NCBI GenBank assembly: GCA_951394405.1
Contig: OX596334.1
Span: forward strand, 4,836,001-4,900,000
Reading direction: 5' to 3'
Length of the DNA stretch: 64,000 bases
Origin: Coprinellus micaceus
Lineage: Eukaryota > Basidiomycota > Agaricomycetes > Agaricales > Psathyrellaceae
Shown here: positions 34,738 through 46,184 of the stretch, piece by piece
Layout of the letters: each line of letters begins with the position of its first letter
Position numbering within the stretch: the first letter of the stretch is position 1
Notes under the pieces: generated by a model
What the model was told of the DNA's origin: nothing
Databases searched by the model: none
Seen by the model: the letters and a program-made list of their open reading frames with translations, nothing else
Translations under genes and position numbers: made by a program

Positions 34738-36083
34738 CTAACCCATTGTACCAATTTCCTCTGTGAAGACTTGACGTATGGTATCCTCCACGTCGGCATT
34801 CACCTTGAGCTCTATCGCGTCAATCGAAACTCCATTTGCGGTGAGGACTCCTCGACACGCTGGAGTCGGGCAAGAGAGGGTCAGAGTAACCGAGGTCTTT
34901 GGGGTCTGAAGGGAGGTGCTGGAGGCCCAACTTGTCCTCTCAGAAGTCGCCAAGGACCGTCCATACGACGGCTGAGACGTGCTCGACTCATGGGATGCGA
35001 GGTAGGGATTATTGTGGGGATCGTACTGATATCCTCCAGTGGTTGGCTGGGGCACTGGCGGCTGGTACATCTGATATGACCCCCATGGTGACGTGGGTGG
35101 ACCTATAAATTGATCGAGTAAGTGACTATCACTGACCCACAGGAAGTAGGCGCGCACCGACATCCTGTCCCGGACCGTAAATTGCGTCAGAACGAGAGGG
35201 CATCGTTCCGGACGTGGGTCCCACACCAGAGCTAACATCCTGCGTGGTGGACTGGCTCTGCTTGGAGATAAGCGTGGCGGAACATTGAATGCATTTCAAC
35301 TTCTCCAAAGGGAGAGCGACATTCGTCTCCCTTGCCACGCCCCTCACCAAGAGAAGCCGAGCCAGGGTGGCATATCCCATGGAGTCTCCAAGGTCGTCGA
35401 GGTCGGACGGCTCGATGCCTTGCCGGGCCAGATCGGTGGACCCCTCAACGAAGAACTGGGACACCCCGTATTGCATCCCGATGGTAGCCTTCTCCTTGGA
35501 GTTTAGGCCGGACGACTCGAGGTGTGCAAGTGCTCTGGTTCTTACCTTTGAGAGTCCCGTTAGCGATCGCCGATGACTTGACAGATCCGACGAGACGATT
35601 CCATATGTGCTCACCGAATGCATCGACCAAAGTGTTCCTAGTTTCAAGATAGCGAGCCATTGTTCTTTATCAAACTCCAGAGGTCCAGATAGGGCACTGA
35701 CGTTAAGGATGGTGAGTAGACGCGAATATGAGGAGACAGCGGTGCTCACGTTTGCGATGTCAGAAATGAGAGCAGAGTTTCGAATTCCGCCTTTGAACAC
35801 CCACGCAGCTCTATTGGGTTTTCCTTCGAACCCTCGGTTGTGTTGCCATCCCTTTTAGCTGGGTCGAAGAGCCCTTGAAAGTATTGCGAAGATTTCTCAA
35901 GTCGATCTTTTCGAACTTGATACAGCTTGTCGTCGACCTATATATACAGGAGGTGTCATCGATGTCACGAGGGTAGGCTTAGTCGTAGCGTCAACGGAAC
36001 GCCAGATCAACCTTGACCATGACGAGTTCGTAGAAGAATCGCCCCCTTTTCGAGGGGCCTGCATTAGCGGAAGTCGTTGACAT
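34738..36083 (-). CDS. BTB-domain protein with extended Pro/Ser linker, array member E
   Basis: Start ATG 36083 (MSTTSANAGPSKRGRFFYEL, then VMVK before GTTGAT). BTB exon: LYQVRKDRLEKSSQYFQGLF and NPIELRGCSKAEFETLLSFL. Third exon LEFDKEQWLAILKLGTLWSM. Then YGVSQFFVEGSTDLARQGIE and MGYATLARLLLVRG. The first Cys pair CIQC is followed by a long Pro/Gln/Tyr/Ser-rich linker (PWGSYQMYQPPVPQPTTGGY) interrupted by an intron, then the second pair CPTPAC and the end EEIGTMG-stop at 34738. The longer linker and CxxxC second pair place it with members F and H. Confidence 0.7.
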
Positions 36084-36274
36084 GAACCAGAAGTGGTGGT
36101 CAGAGTTCAACAGCACAGGGTGACTGTGACACAATCGGGCGTTACGTGACCATGTGGGCAGTGGCTGAACGCGACGACCTGCGGCGATCTGGCCATTGAC
36201 TTTCCAAAGGTCGTGCGGGTCCTTAACTCTTAGGAACGGATATATCATGGCACTCTGGTAGAAACAGGAGATTA

Positions 36275-37476
36275 CTAATACATCTCCTTCATCTTCTCCG
36301 AGAAAGCCCCCTCAATGAGACCCAGGAGACCCCCCGCAATCGCCCCCAAAGCGCCGAGCCTAATTTCTTTGACAGCCGCAGGGCCCGTACAGGTCGGAGT
36401 TGTGCACGAGAACTTCAGAGAGAGGCTACGTTTAGCTTGCTGAGAGTGTTGCTGAAGGTACTGCTGTCGCTGCATCTGTTGTTGTCGCATCAGGGCCTGC
36501 ATCTGCATCTGCGACTGTGGCTGATTGGGGAATGTCGGAGGTTGACCTACAGGCCCTGGCTGTGGCTGATGGTGGGGTGCTGTTTGTGGGAGCGAAGGAT
36601 GAGGTGGTGGAGGGGGCGGTGGTGCCATAGGTCCTGAGCCGCTTCTGCGCCGTACGGGGTCGCAAATACTCTCCACAATCACCAGGGTTGCAGAGCATCG
36701 TTGACATTTCATGTCACCTTTCGGGATTCCCACCATCCTGTCGATCTTGTTACCAGCGGACGACACAACCCACATTATGCGAGCCGCAAAGTCCCATCCG
36801 AAGTCGGTGGCCAGATCCTGGAGCTGCTCGGAATTGTAGCGGCCGCTCGCAAAGCTCGCACATCCCTCAACAAAGAGGGACATAACATTGTTCTGCGAGC
36901 CCAAATTCACCTTTTCCATCGGTGCGAGGGTATGCTTCTTCAGTTCTGTGACGGCCAGGACTCGCACCTGACGCTGTTAGCCCCTAATTCGTTCCAGAAC
37001 CTAGCAGCTGCTCACTTTCGGCATATCCCACCGAGTACTCAGCTTTAAGACAGAGATCCATTGATCCTTTGTGAGCTGGTGATCGAACAGTAGCCTACAG
37101 CGTTTCAGTGCCCAAGGAGCGAGTATTAGACAGTCAATTCCCACTCACCCGTCTTCCGCAATAACTTCCATCAACGCCTCGAATTCAGAATTGGTGCAGT
37201 CTGCCAGAGTGATTGGGTTCTCTTCCGACCTTCCTTCACAATCTGGACCCTGTGGCAGCTCGAACATATCCTTAAACACCCCTCCCCACCGTGTCAAATC
37301 GCTCTTCGTGACACAATGCACCGTATCCTCGACCTGTAGTCACATTTAAGTCGAGCTGGCCGATCAGCTGGATTCCTGGGACCATCATGTCGGTGCAAAG
37401 TTCCCACCTTGATGAAAACTAGTTCATCGACGAAGTCCGGCGAGCTGGGATACTCGGTGGTAACTTTGGGAGACAT
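36275..37476 (-). CDS. BTB-domain protein with Pro/Gln-rich linker, array member F
   Basis: Start ATG 37476 (MSPKVTTEYPSSPDFVDELV); an in-frame ATG at 37494 adds six residues. BTB exon: VHCVTKSDLTRWGGVFKDMF, ELPQGPDCEGRSEENPITLA and CTNSEFEALMEVI. Third exon LTKDQWISVLKLSTRWDMPK. Then MSLFVEGCASFA and FGWDFAARIMWVVSS, first Cys pair CQRC, a ~100-residue low-complexity linker (APPPPPPPHPSLPQ, then QMQMQALMRQQQMQRQQYLQ), second pair CTTPTC, end SEKMKEMY-stop. The linker resembles Gln/Pro-rich activation-type regions; that is only compositional. A GGGCGCTAA motif lies about 70 bp upstream. Confidence 0.75.
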
Positions 37477-37989
37477 GATGAGGGTAGGAGGCAAAGCTAT
37501 TACATCAAGCTTCGATCAACCAGCCCCCTACCACGCCGTCAGTGGGCGCTAATTGAAATCCCGCTGTATCTTGGCTGTCCGAAAGCGGTAAAAGTGCCCC
37601 TATCGTGAGCGCTTGTCGATAACACTGGTCCTGGTCGGCAAACGATCGCAATACATGTCTAGGTCGAGGATGGCGGGGCGCTTGTACGAGGTGCATACCA
37701 ATTTATGACGGTCAGGCACGGTTGAATGCTGCTAATTTAAGGGTCCAGCAGGGAAAAGCAACCCGAACTGCGTTGGCCGCCACCGTGAGCGCTAAATCAT
37801 ATCGCACTGCTCGAGCTGACGAGCTTTCACTCCAAGGGGTAGGAGGGCCCCTAAGTCATGTAAATTTTGGGTTGCTCGCAAATTCAAAGTTGAATTGGAA
37901 TCTGATTGGGGACACATCCTCAACTAGACGGGTATGGAAGGGCACAGCCGTCATTCGGGGCAACGGAGACTTACTGTAGATCGGGGCAC
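37477..37989. other. Spacer between BTB member F and pseudogene G
   Basis: This is where the missing 3' part of pseudogene G would be expected. No Cys-pair exon can be recognised, supporting truncation of G. Confidence 0.45.
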
Positions 37990-38462
37990 CATATCCGATG
38001 CTGATGGACGCGCCTTGGGCATGTCTCATATTTCAGCCAATCGCAGGACAGAGAGCCAGCCCTGGAGTGGTAGGTTCACTGGAGATATGCTGGCACAGCG
38101 CATCCAATAGGTCAGATCGTATGATTGAGAACCTCCTACAATTTGACTCACTTTGGTGCCAGGATGAGGTCTAGAAACGGCTCGAACTCTGCCTTTGTGC
38201 AACCGGGCAATGCTATGGGCGTCTCATGGGAACAACCCTCGGCGTCGGAGCCCTGTGGAATCCCGAACATATCACGGAAGACTTGGGATAGTTTCACCAG
38301 GAGGGGCTTCGGCGCACAGTACACGGTGCCTTCTACATGTGGCGGGTCAGCCGAAGAGGAGATGGATCTACATAATACGTACTTTCAGGTACACCAAATC
38401 CTTCTCCCGAAAGAGCCATCCGCGAGAAAACCCCTGAATCGGGTCGATCTCGCTGCTGTTCA
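37990..38462 (-). pseudogene. Truncated BTB paralogue G with premature stop
   Basis: Start ATG 38462 (MNSSEIDPIQGFSRGWLFRE), close to member B. BTB exon: VYCAPKPLLVKLSQVFRDMF, GIPQGSDAEGCSHETPIALP and GCTKAEFEPFLDLIL, then an exon with LQGWLSVLRLAEI. Where other members have WDMP, the Trp codon is TGA here (near 38025), giving a stop, and no downstream helical or Cys-pair exon follows. The first intron still has a good GTACGT donor. A 3'-truncated pseudogene. Confidence 0.7.
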
Positions 38463-39213
38463 TTGTGGGATCGGGGACGATGAGGGACGAGAGAGAGAGG
38501 CGGCACGTTTGCGGGTATTGGTATTGTAGTGAGGTCCGGAACGCCCCGTGCGGAGTGCTGGTTTAAACCGATGCCTCGAGGTTGCTCAATGTGACGGAGA
38601 TGGAGCTGCTGGAGATCCTCGCCGTGGTTGGTACCAACGTTGTGGCTAAAAACGTCATGCAGGCTCACTGTACCGAAGGTAATTCCGGATGCATAAGTTG
38701 TGTGCACATACGGAGAGGTGGGTAGCCATGAGCGAAAAGCTCTGGAATCGGAGCGACGACGGCAAAGAACGAAGATCTGCTTTGTATGTCGACATGCCTA
38801 TGACGCAATGTGGCGTCTCGGACATGCACTAGTTCATTTCCGTCGACCCCATGACCATACACGAGGAGGGCTTCACCCTGTTCTTCACCCATGTTCACTG
38901 TTCACTCTGCCTCACGCGCGACCCCTCTGAGTGACTCTAGATAAGGGGGCTTCTCGGCCGGTTATCCACATAACCTAGGTGAACGACCGGAATCCGGGGA
39001 TTGGGTAGCTTGGGGCGCCTACCCTCGACGCTTACAAGCCTGTGATGGTCAGGCGAAGTTCTATCCGAAAGGGCACCTTACAGTGTATTATCTAGGGCGG
39101 TGTGAGTACCAGAACGGGATGAAGGGTGAAGGAACGCACCCTTAGTGTCTATTATCTCGGAGCGGGAACGTCCGGTGAATACGCATAAGCACGAAAGAAA
39201 CGATGTGAACACA
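38463..39213. other. Spacer between pseudogene G and BTB member H
   Basis: Overlapping open frames are present on both strands without domain support; nothing is annotated. Confidence 0.45.
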
Positions 39214-40510
39214 CTAATACATGTCCTTCATCTCATCCTCGAACACCTCCTCGATCGTACTGGGGTCGACCTCACGAAAACCTGGACACCCGACGCCCGA
39301 TATAGTTGACATATCCAGCCGGACACCACCAGCACTCCATACTCCTCGACAGCCCGGTGTAGGGCAGGTATACTTGACGACCAAGGACCGTTTCACCATC
39401 GTCTGCGGGACGTTCATCTGCAGAGTTGCCATGTTTCCTTGGTGCATGGCTTGGTGCACGGCTAGTTGCTGTTGCATCATCTGCTGTTGGTACGCCTGTT
39501 GAGAAATTAAACTTAAAGGCGGGGGAGCAGGCTGAGGATGTGCTGGTTGTGGGCCGACCCCTGGAGGCGGTTGCATCTGGGGAAGAGCCATGGGCGGAGG
39601 GGGTGCGGGAGGGGGGATGTGGGATGGAGTGGCGGGATGTGGCGCGGCGTGGTGTCCGTGGGCATAGAATTGAGGTCCAGGTCGGGCTGCTACCTCGGTA
39701 GTTTCCATGAGGCTCAGCGGCGCGGCGCATTGGAGGCATTTCGCCATGTTGCGAGGGAAGCCGACGATAGCCGCAGGGTGATGGGGTCGCGAGGACGTGA
39801 TCCACATGATACGAGCGGCGAAGTCCCAACCGAGCAACGCAGCTAGGTTTTCTAGCTGTTCCGGTGCGTAGTCGTGCCTAGCCAATGCAGCGCAACCCTC
39901 AACGAAGAGCGATACGACTTTATACTTCCTTCCAAGGTTGACCATCTCAGTTGGCGGGATGTCAAGCGTTTTGAGCTTTGTCACCGAGAGGACTCTCGCC
40001 TATCGAAGATTAGACGCCCGAGTCACGCTTCAGAGGTGGTGGTGCTCACCCGGGGAATCTCCCACACCGTACTCAGCTTCAAGACCGAGATCCACTGCTC
40101 CTTCGTCAGAGTTAAAGGTACGATCGCGCTAGACAGAAGATCTTCAGGGGCAATCTTTGGAGGGTGATCGCGAAGCAGACCCACCCCGGTGTCAGAAGCA
40201 CATCCATCAACGACTCGAACTCCATATTCGTGCAACCCGCGAGGACGATGGGGTTCTCTTCCGAGCTTCCTTCCGAATCCGGGCCCTGAGGAAGCGAGAA
40301 CATATCTTTGAACATGGTCGACCACGTTTCAAGGTGGTACTTGGGGACGCGGTGTATCGTTTCTTCGACCTGAAAGAATGATAGCGATTCGCGCACTCTC
40401 GGTTAGAGCCGTATTTTGATCGTTCCTCGGCGCGTACTGACCTTGACCGTGACGAGTTCATGGTAGAATCTGCCTCTGGAGGCAGAGGCGCTCGCATCCT
40501 TGGTCGACAT
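39214..40510 (-). CDS. BTB-domain protein with Pro/Gln-rich linker, array member H
   Basis: The clearest array member. Start ATG 40510 (MSTKDASASASRGRFYHELV, then TVK). BTB exon: TIHRVPKYHLETWSTMFKDM, FSLPQGPDSEGSSEENPIVL and GCTNMEFESLMDVLLTP. Third exon LTLTKEQWISVLKLSTVWEI. Then KYKVVSLFVEGCAALARHDY and LGWDFAARIMWITSS, Cys pair CLQC, a long Pro/His/Gln linker (PSHIPPPAPPPPMALPQMQP, then QQMMQQQLAVHQAMHQ), second pair CPTPGC and the end EDEMKDMY-stop at 39214. Most similar to member F. An AGCGCTAATTGAAG motif lies about 55 bp upstream. Confidence 0.8.
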
Positions 40511-40802
40511 GGTGGTGGCAGGAGGCAAGAAGGCGTGACGTCGTGTCGGTGGCATGCGTGACCTTCACGAGCGCTAATTGAAGACCCGCTTAGACCCGCC
40601 TGGACCAAGGCACCAGGTCCCCGACAGAAACGGATCAATTGGTAGGCTCTACCCCGGCGTCACGGTTTTCGCTAATTGTGTTTGGAGACACTCATCCGTT
40701 CAGCGTAAGTACTGAGGCATATGTGTTAACACGGGGATGCGAAGAAGAAAGAGGAGTTGGGCCCGAAAGCGCGAGAACAATCATCTCGAGAGTAGTCTTG
40801 CA

Positions 40803-41851
40803 TCATCGCAACCACCCCCTCTCCCTCGCACTGACCCAGCCACCATAAAAGGCTTTCCCCATCTTCACATACCCACCCGCATTCGGGTGAATCCCATCTC
40901 CCAAATCTAAAGGGACGACGGCAGCCATCGACACCCACACTATCCTTTCGCCTTTCGCGATCCTGTCCTTCACAAGCTGCTCGATCTGGACGTTGTAGGC
41001 ATCGACCGCCGCCTGTCTTGAGGGGAGAGCGATGATACTGGAAACGACGATAGTAGCGTTGGGCGAGGCAGTGAATATCTGGTCCATGAGCTTCATCAGT
41101 CGCGACGGCGCGTTGGCAACGTCGTAGTTCTGGAAGACGTCGTTCGTTCCAGCATGGAGGGTCACAACCTCCAATTAACCCTCGTTAGTTTGAACTGCAT
41201 GCCAGAACCCAATGAAAATGTACCAGTGGTTTCTGAGCAAGCGGTCCACTCGCGTACCCCGAGATCTGGTCGATCCTCTGCCCTGCTCGGCCTTCGTTCT
41301 CATTGTCTTGCATATTCCCGTTCTTAATAGACCCAATATAGTCGATCACGACTCCGTCGCGCTCCAAACTGTCCTTGAGCTCTTTGCGATAAGAGTTCCC
41401 GTCCGGAGCGCCCTGGCCCAACGTAATGCTGTCCCCGAGGGGGAGGACGACGATCGGGCCTGACGGCAGGGAAGGGCCGGTGGTTGTTGTAGGGGTTGTA
41501 ATGGTGGCGGTACTGGAGGAGGCGGTAGAGGTTGGGGTCTGTGTCGTACCTGCTCCGGGTTGACACTGCGAGTGCCCTAAATGATATTGTGAGCAGTCGT
41601 TCTAAGCGAGGTCCCCCAATACCAGACATACATTCGTTCAGCTTGACACAGGCACCTCCATTCGTGCACTGAGTGTCCCCCGTGTAACCCGTGCCCTAGG
41701 GAGGAAGGGCGATCAGCGGACCATTCCCTCCCTATTCGACAATATGAATGCGTACCCCGCATTGACCATATAGGGGAACCACAGCCCCAATCGGTCGAAC
41801 CAACGCCACTACCAAAGCCAAAATGGCTGGGAGGTAGACAATCAACATCAT
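40803..41851 (-). CDS. Secreted CBM1-linked SGNH (CE3-like) esterase
   Basis: Start ATG 41851 (MMLIVYLPAILALVVALV), a signal peptide. Exons 1-3 encode a fungal CBM1 cellulose-binding module (VPLYGQCGG, GTGYTGDTQCTNGGACVKLN, then HSQC). A Thr/Ser-rich linker (TPTSTASSSTATITTPTTTT) leads into an SGNH hydrolase: block I PLGDSITLGQG with the catalytic Ser, YIGSIKNGNMQDNENEGRAG, block III GTND (VVTLHAGTNDVFQNYD) and block V DGIHPNAGGYVKMG with catalytic Asp and His. The order matches carbohydrate esterase family 3 acetyl xylan esterases, which deacetylate hemicellulose outside the cell. The end is at 40803. Its minus-strand neighbour is an AA9 LPMO, so the two plausibly serve the same plant-wall substrate. 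Confidence 0.85.
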
Positions 41852-42027
41852 GCGCGACGCAATAGGCAAGTTGTATCGGAACCAAGCTTTAAGAATTAAC
41901 TGGCGGGTCTATCGTGGCTGCTCCTCGGAACCTGCAGTAGGTAGTCCCCTCTCCCAGGGTAGAAGAGAAGCATAGTGAGGGAAATGCAATCCATTAGGGT
42001 GAACATCGTACTATGGACCCGACGATT

Positions 42028-43413
42028 TTACCACCGTGAGACGTTTCGTATACTCTCCGCTAGCCTCAACTCGTCTTCTTCGTCCTGCCCATCCCAAACC
42101 GCTACACAACCGAATACTCCAGTCAGACACGCTCGACAGAAAAGGGGATCTCGGGCAACTCACCTGGACCGGGAATCTGATACGTGGTAATTGTCGGCGC
42201 CTCAGGTGTATACAGGTTGACGTTCAACCCTGGATCGCTCGGGCGATATGCTCCGGGGAACTTAGCGAGAAAGGCTCTGGGGGGAAGCTTGCCTGGCCCA
42301 GATCCTGCTTCGCGGAAGACTTTGAGCTGGGCGCCTAAACGGGATGGAGTAGTCAGTCAAGGAAGTAACGGGGGTAAATGGGCATTGGGCTGAGAAACCG
42401 GGACGTACATTCCACATAATGTTGAGGACCCGTCGCCGGTGGGTGTATGGCGATGAGCTCGTTCTATGATGGGTATTAGTTGGTTAGAGACGATGGGATG
42501 AGGGACCGAAGAACACACCCTTATTAGGTATTCCCCAGCTGCGAGCTCTTCCGGTACTTTGGCACTATACTCTCCGGTATTTGAGACGATTGCGATTCCC
42601 CAGTGCCCGTATCTGGGTTAAAACGGTTAGGGAGGGAGGATAACAACTAGTGTGAAGGGGGCGTACACAATGTCCCCGTCGATGAGCCCTAGGACAAAGT
42701 CAGCGGGACAATTCAGCAAGGAAGACTTCCAACTCCGAGAGACTGACCTGTGTGGTTAATCTTGAACCATTCCAAGTCTCGACTGTTCGAGTCGACGCAA
42801 GCTCCCGGACACCGAGCCATGTAGACTGTTGCGGGGCCGAAGGGGTGGAGCCACAGCCTGGAGGATACTACCCGTCAGCGTATGAGGATATTGTTTGGCC
42901 TTTGGGGCAGAACCATAAGGAACGCACCCATAGATAGCCGTGATCGTATCCCCAGCACGAATGCTCGCCGAGAGTTGCTTCCCTTCTGGCCCTATTGGAC
43001 CGCCGTCGTTGTTGCATGCGATGGTCTGGGTCGGGAGGTAGAAATCAGAATGGCGTGCGGGGGAAAGTGAAAGGTGGACCACTCACCTCGTTTAGAACGT
43101 CGAATATTGGGTCGATTCCGTCTGTTCATCCTCACCGTCAGCGAGATCGTTTCTCCGTGCCGAGTCGATTGGGCTGCGCCAACGGAAAGACAATGGCGTA
43201 CTATATGGTCGAGCGATGCTGATCTGCCCGTCTGGTGGGTCGTAAGCATTGTACCCGGGGAAGATCTCATCTGTTTCCGGTACGTCAGTCAGGAAAGCTT
43301 TCACCCAAGCAACAGGACGCACCATTTATCCTATAACCCGTCACAGCACCATGCGCCGCCACCCTGTTCACGAAGAAAGGAGCTATGAGTAGAGAGGTGA
43401 GAATGCCCAGCAT
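42028..43413 (-). CDS. AA9 lytic polysaccharide monooxygenase
   Basis: Start ATG 43413 (MLGILTSLLIAPFFVNRVAA), a signal peptide cut before HGAVTGYRI. The new N-terminal His would form half of the copper histidine brace. Later exons read FPGYNAYDPPDGQISIARPY, IDPIFDVLNE and TIACNNDGGPIGPEGKQLSA. The second brace His lies in HPFGPATVYMARCPGACVDS. WFKINHTG, YLIRNELIAIHPP and QHYVE with CAQLKVF follow, the latter matching the conserved Gln/Tyr region. The end is FPGAYRPSDPGLNVNLY, YQIPGP and a short acidic tail to the stop at 42028. About nine exons. AA9 enzymes cleave cellulose or hemicellulose oxidatively. No CBM1 was found at the C-terminus. Confidence 0.85.
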
Positions 43414-45109
43414 CTTGAACGACGTCGGCCTGGGGCGGAGGAACGAGGAAACGTTAGCCTGAAGTATACCGCCAAGATGTCGTGTCGTGGGGACTAGACA
43501 TGATCATCTGCCCAGTCTCCGTACCGGGGATTATCCAACAGCCGTTTGCGTGCTTCTCCTCTCCGATGGATAGAACCCAGTAAACCCGTTGACTGCGAAA
43601 TGAAGCCTTGAAATAGGCTTTGCGGAGCCTCCTGCTAAATGTCGGGAATTCCTTGGGTCGAGAGAAGCGAGCACTTCGCGACCCCCACTTAGAAGCCTGT
43701 GGGGTGCGGAAAGAAGATAGAAGGGCTATTTACGCGCCATACACCCTGGAAGAAGACCAAACAGTCTCAACATTTCGAGACCGGTGAGGGACAATAGCAT
43801 GCTTGCTATTAGGACCGTTTGCCTGCCTTTCTGCCAACAAGGCTGCGAGTGGATGGATGGGGTTCCAGGGGTCTCGTTGCGTGTTCCACGCAGAGTTGTG
43901 AAGGATTTGAAGAATGAAGGTCATGACATTACTGCAGACGGTGGGAGGAAGGAGGGCGAATATGAACAATCATGGCCAGGTCGGACCTCGGGTGGGGCCA
44001 TCACCAAACAAGAGCAAAGAACGCGAACCCCGTGATCCGATTAGACGCGCCCAAGTCGCGTCCTCTCCTCAGCGTTTCAGGGGAGCAGGCCACGGCCACG
44101 GGGGTGGGATAACTCATCCCTTTGCAAAAGACAACGCTGTGAGTTCTGGACACTTTCTACCTGTTTTCGTGTTTACTGACCCAGCTCAGATCGATGGAGA
44201 CGGATATGATAGATCACACCTGGTGGTTGTTCCGATGTAAAGTTAGTTGGGACCACCTGATGGTCCTGCATCCTTTGATTTGGGTAACTTTGCTAGTTTG
44301 AGGGTGTCCTCTGGGCACGGCGAAGATGCGGTATCTATAGACGAGGTAACTAAGGTAGTATTCATTGACTGTCTACGAACATCAGGTGACCTGTGTGACA
44401 CGTCCATATCGGGTAGTAATTCGCCAGTAAAATCCGAGAAACTACATAAACATATTTCCTGCGATAGATATCTCAAATTGGCCTCCATAGATCCGTCCTG
44501 AATCTTGATTTGACCATTCGGGGAGACTTTCAGAACAATCGGGGCCAAACTGGCGAAGGAGATACAATTTTCATCCGAAACACCCCTGATACACGCCAAT
44601 TTACGCGTCACGACACGTCCGCGGTGTAGGGAGTGCCCAACTGGTGTCCACACCAATTCTTGTCTATCATAAAGGGCATCTGAGTGTTGGCTCTTCACCA
44701 GGAACCACAGGATGTGGGTTGCTGGTGTTTCCCCCCTCAAAAGGTGTGACAAATCTTGTTTTGGGATCTACTTCGCGCCATGTCCCTCGATCTTCACGAA
44801 ATTTGATAGAGCAGCCTTTTGAAATGTTTCTCACAGATCTATGGAAGCCGATTCTGGGAAAACGACCAGGAGAATAAAGTATGCATTTTCCGATTCTTTA
44901 CTTCCTGTTATAGAGGAAGTGTCACGGCAATGTCACAGTCATGTGACGTTAGTAGACAGTCAATGAGTACTACCTTAGGAAGACTGGACAATACACGAGG
45001 ATCCACTCGGTGAGTGAGTAGAAGGGCTACTCTAAATAGATATAGTTACACTACATACTCTATATGGTACTTCGAATGAGCGTATCGTGGGCCCGTTTGC
45101 GGTCCAACA
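43414..45109. other. Intergenic region, partly low in GC, with inverted repeat
   Basis: The only long frame is 44752-44243 on the minus strand (about 169 codons from its first ATG). It has no recognisable domain, so it is not called. The stretch 44240-45080 is visibly AT-richer than its surroundings and contains an inverted repeat, suggesting a degenerate mobile or foreign segment. Confidence 0.4.
44350..44978. repeat. Imperfect inverted repeat (~90-bp arms)
   Basis: Arm 44350-44440 and reverse-complement arm 44891-44978. The outer 27 bp (starting CTAAGGTAGTATTCATTGAC) differ at one position. The inner parts share GTCACA-type and TTTACT blocks with small indels. In translation both arms give the peptide pattern DVxRQSMxTTL. 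Confidence 0.65.
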
Positions 45110-46064
45110 TCGTAGCGGGCGCTAAACCGCCAGTTCGCGCACAGGTAATTTAAATCACAAATCCATCAGGCGGCAGCACCGCCACCCCAGTGCTTCCCTA
45201 CGATCAGCGAAAATCACTTCGGTCCCTTCTTCCTCCCTACCCACGACGACAGTTTCTGCTGGGGCCAAGCATACTAAGGTTGAAGCATCCTCCTGTCCCA
45301 TGGGCAGTGAGCCTCGTCACAGCAACCCTACCCCCTCAGAAGACGCCGGTCGAGTTCAAGAAGACGGGGAGCTAAACCTGGGTCCGTTCGCTCCCTCGTC
45401 CTGAGTTTCACTCCGTAGGGGATTATGCGGGACACCGGATCGCGGACTCGGACCTTGCTGGATTGTGGTGCTTCCTTTGGATTGACGTCCTGCTTCTGAG
45501 CGACGATCTGGCACAATCAATCAACGTTCGACAGCGATAACCTGGTCTCCTTCCTCAGACGGACTACCCTTCTGAACCGTGTCCTCGTACTTTCTCTTTC
45601 TGGCAGAGGGCGGTGTACGCTGTTACGACCATCCGCAAGTGTCGGGATTACAGCAACGGTTGGGTCGCAACATGTTCTCGCGCCCTTCCGCCCATCAGAC
45701 GTTCCGTCTTCTTTTGCCCAGAAGCATCGCGCTGCAGCTGGTACGTCTAGTACGCCTGTGTCAGCTATCTCGTTCTGCAGGACCGCTGAGCATTTCGTTT
45801 CCCAGTTGTCATTCTCCGAATGATGTGCGTAGCTGTGGCGTCGGGATTCCACCAGGATGACCTGCCTTCGTCGCTCGTATAGCCACTCGAGAAGTCGGTG
45901 TGACATTATTCTGGGCTTACAACGCTGACACTGCATGAGCGGATGACTGGCAATATTCACGCGAACGAGTATGGTGTCTTATCGTGGATTGTGATTGGCC
46001 AGAGACTCGCGGGACGGAGTGCTCGAAGCCTCCGAACCACTATGGTGTCTATACCTCTCCAAGG

Positions 46065-46072
46065 TATATAAA
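46065..46072 (+). promoter_or_regulatory. TATA box of secreted-protein copy 2
   Basis: TATATAAA lies about 120 bp before ATG 46185, conserved with copy 1. Confidence 0.6.
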
Positions 46073-46184
46073 CCCCCTAGCCCCTACGGTTAGACCCCAG
46101 AGCTGGCCTCTTACCCAACGCACCCATACAATCCTCTTCGTTACTGGTTAACACCCACCACTTCCCATCTTCCACATACCTACC

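Noticed and set aside
34453..35079. 208-codon plus-strand frame
   Set aside because: It runs antisense into BTB member E exons and has no recognised domain.
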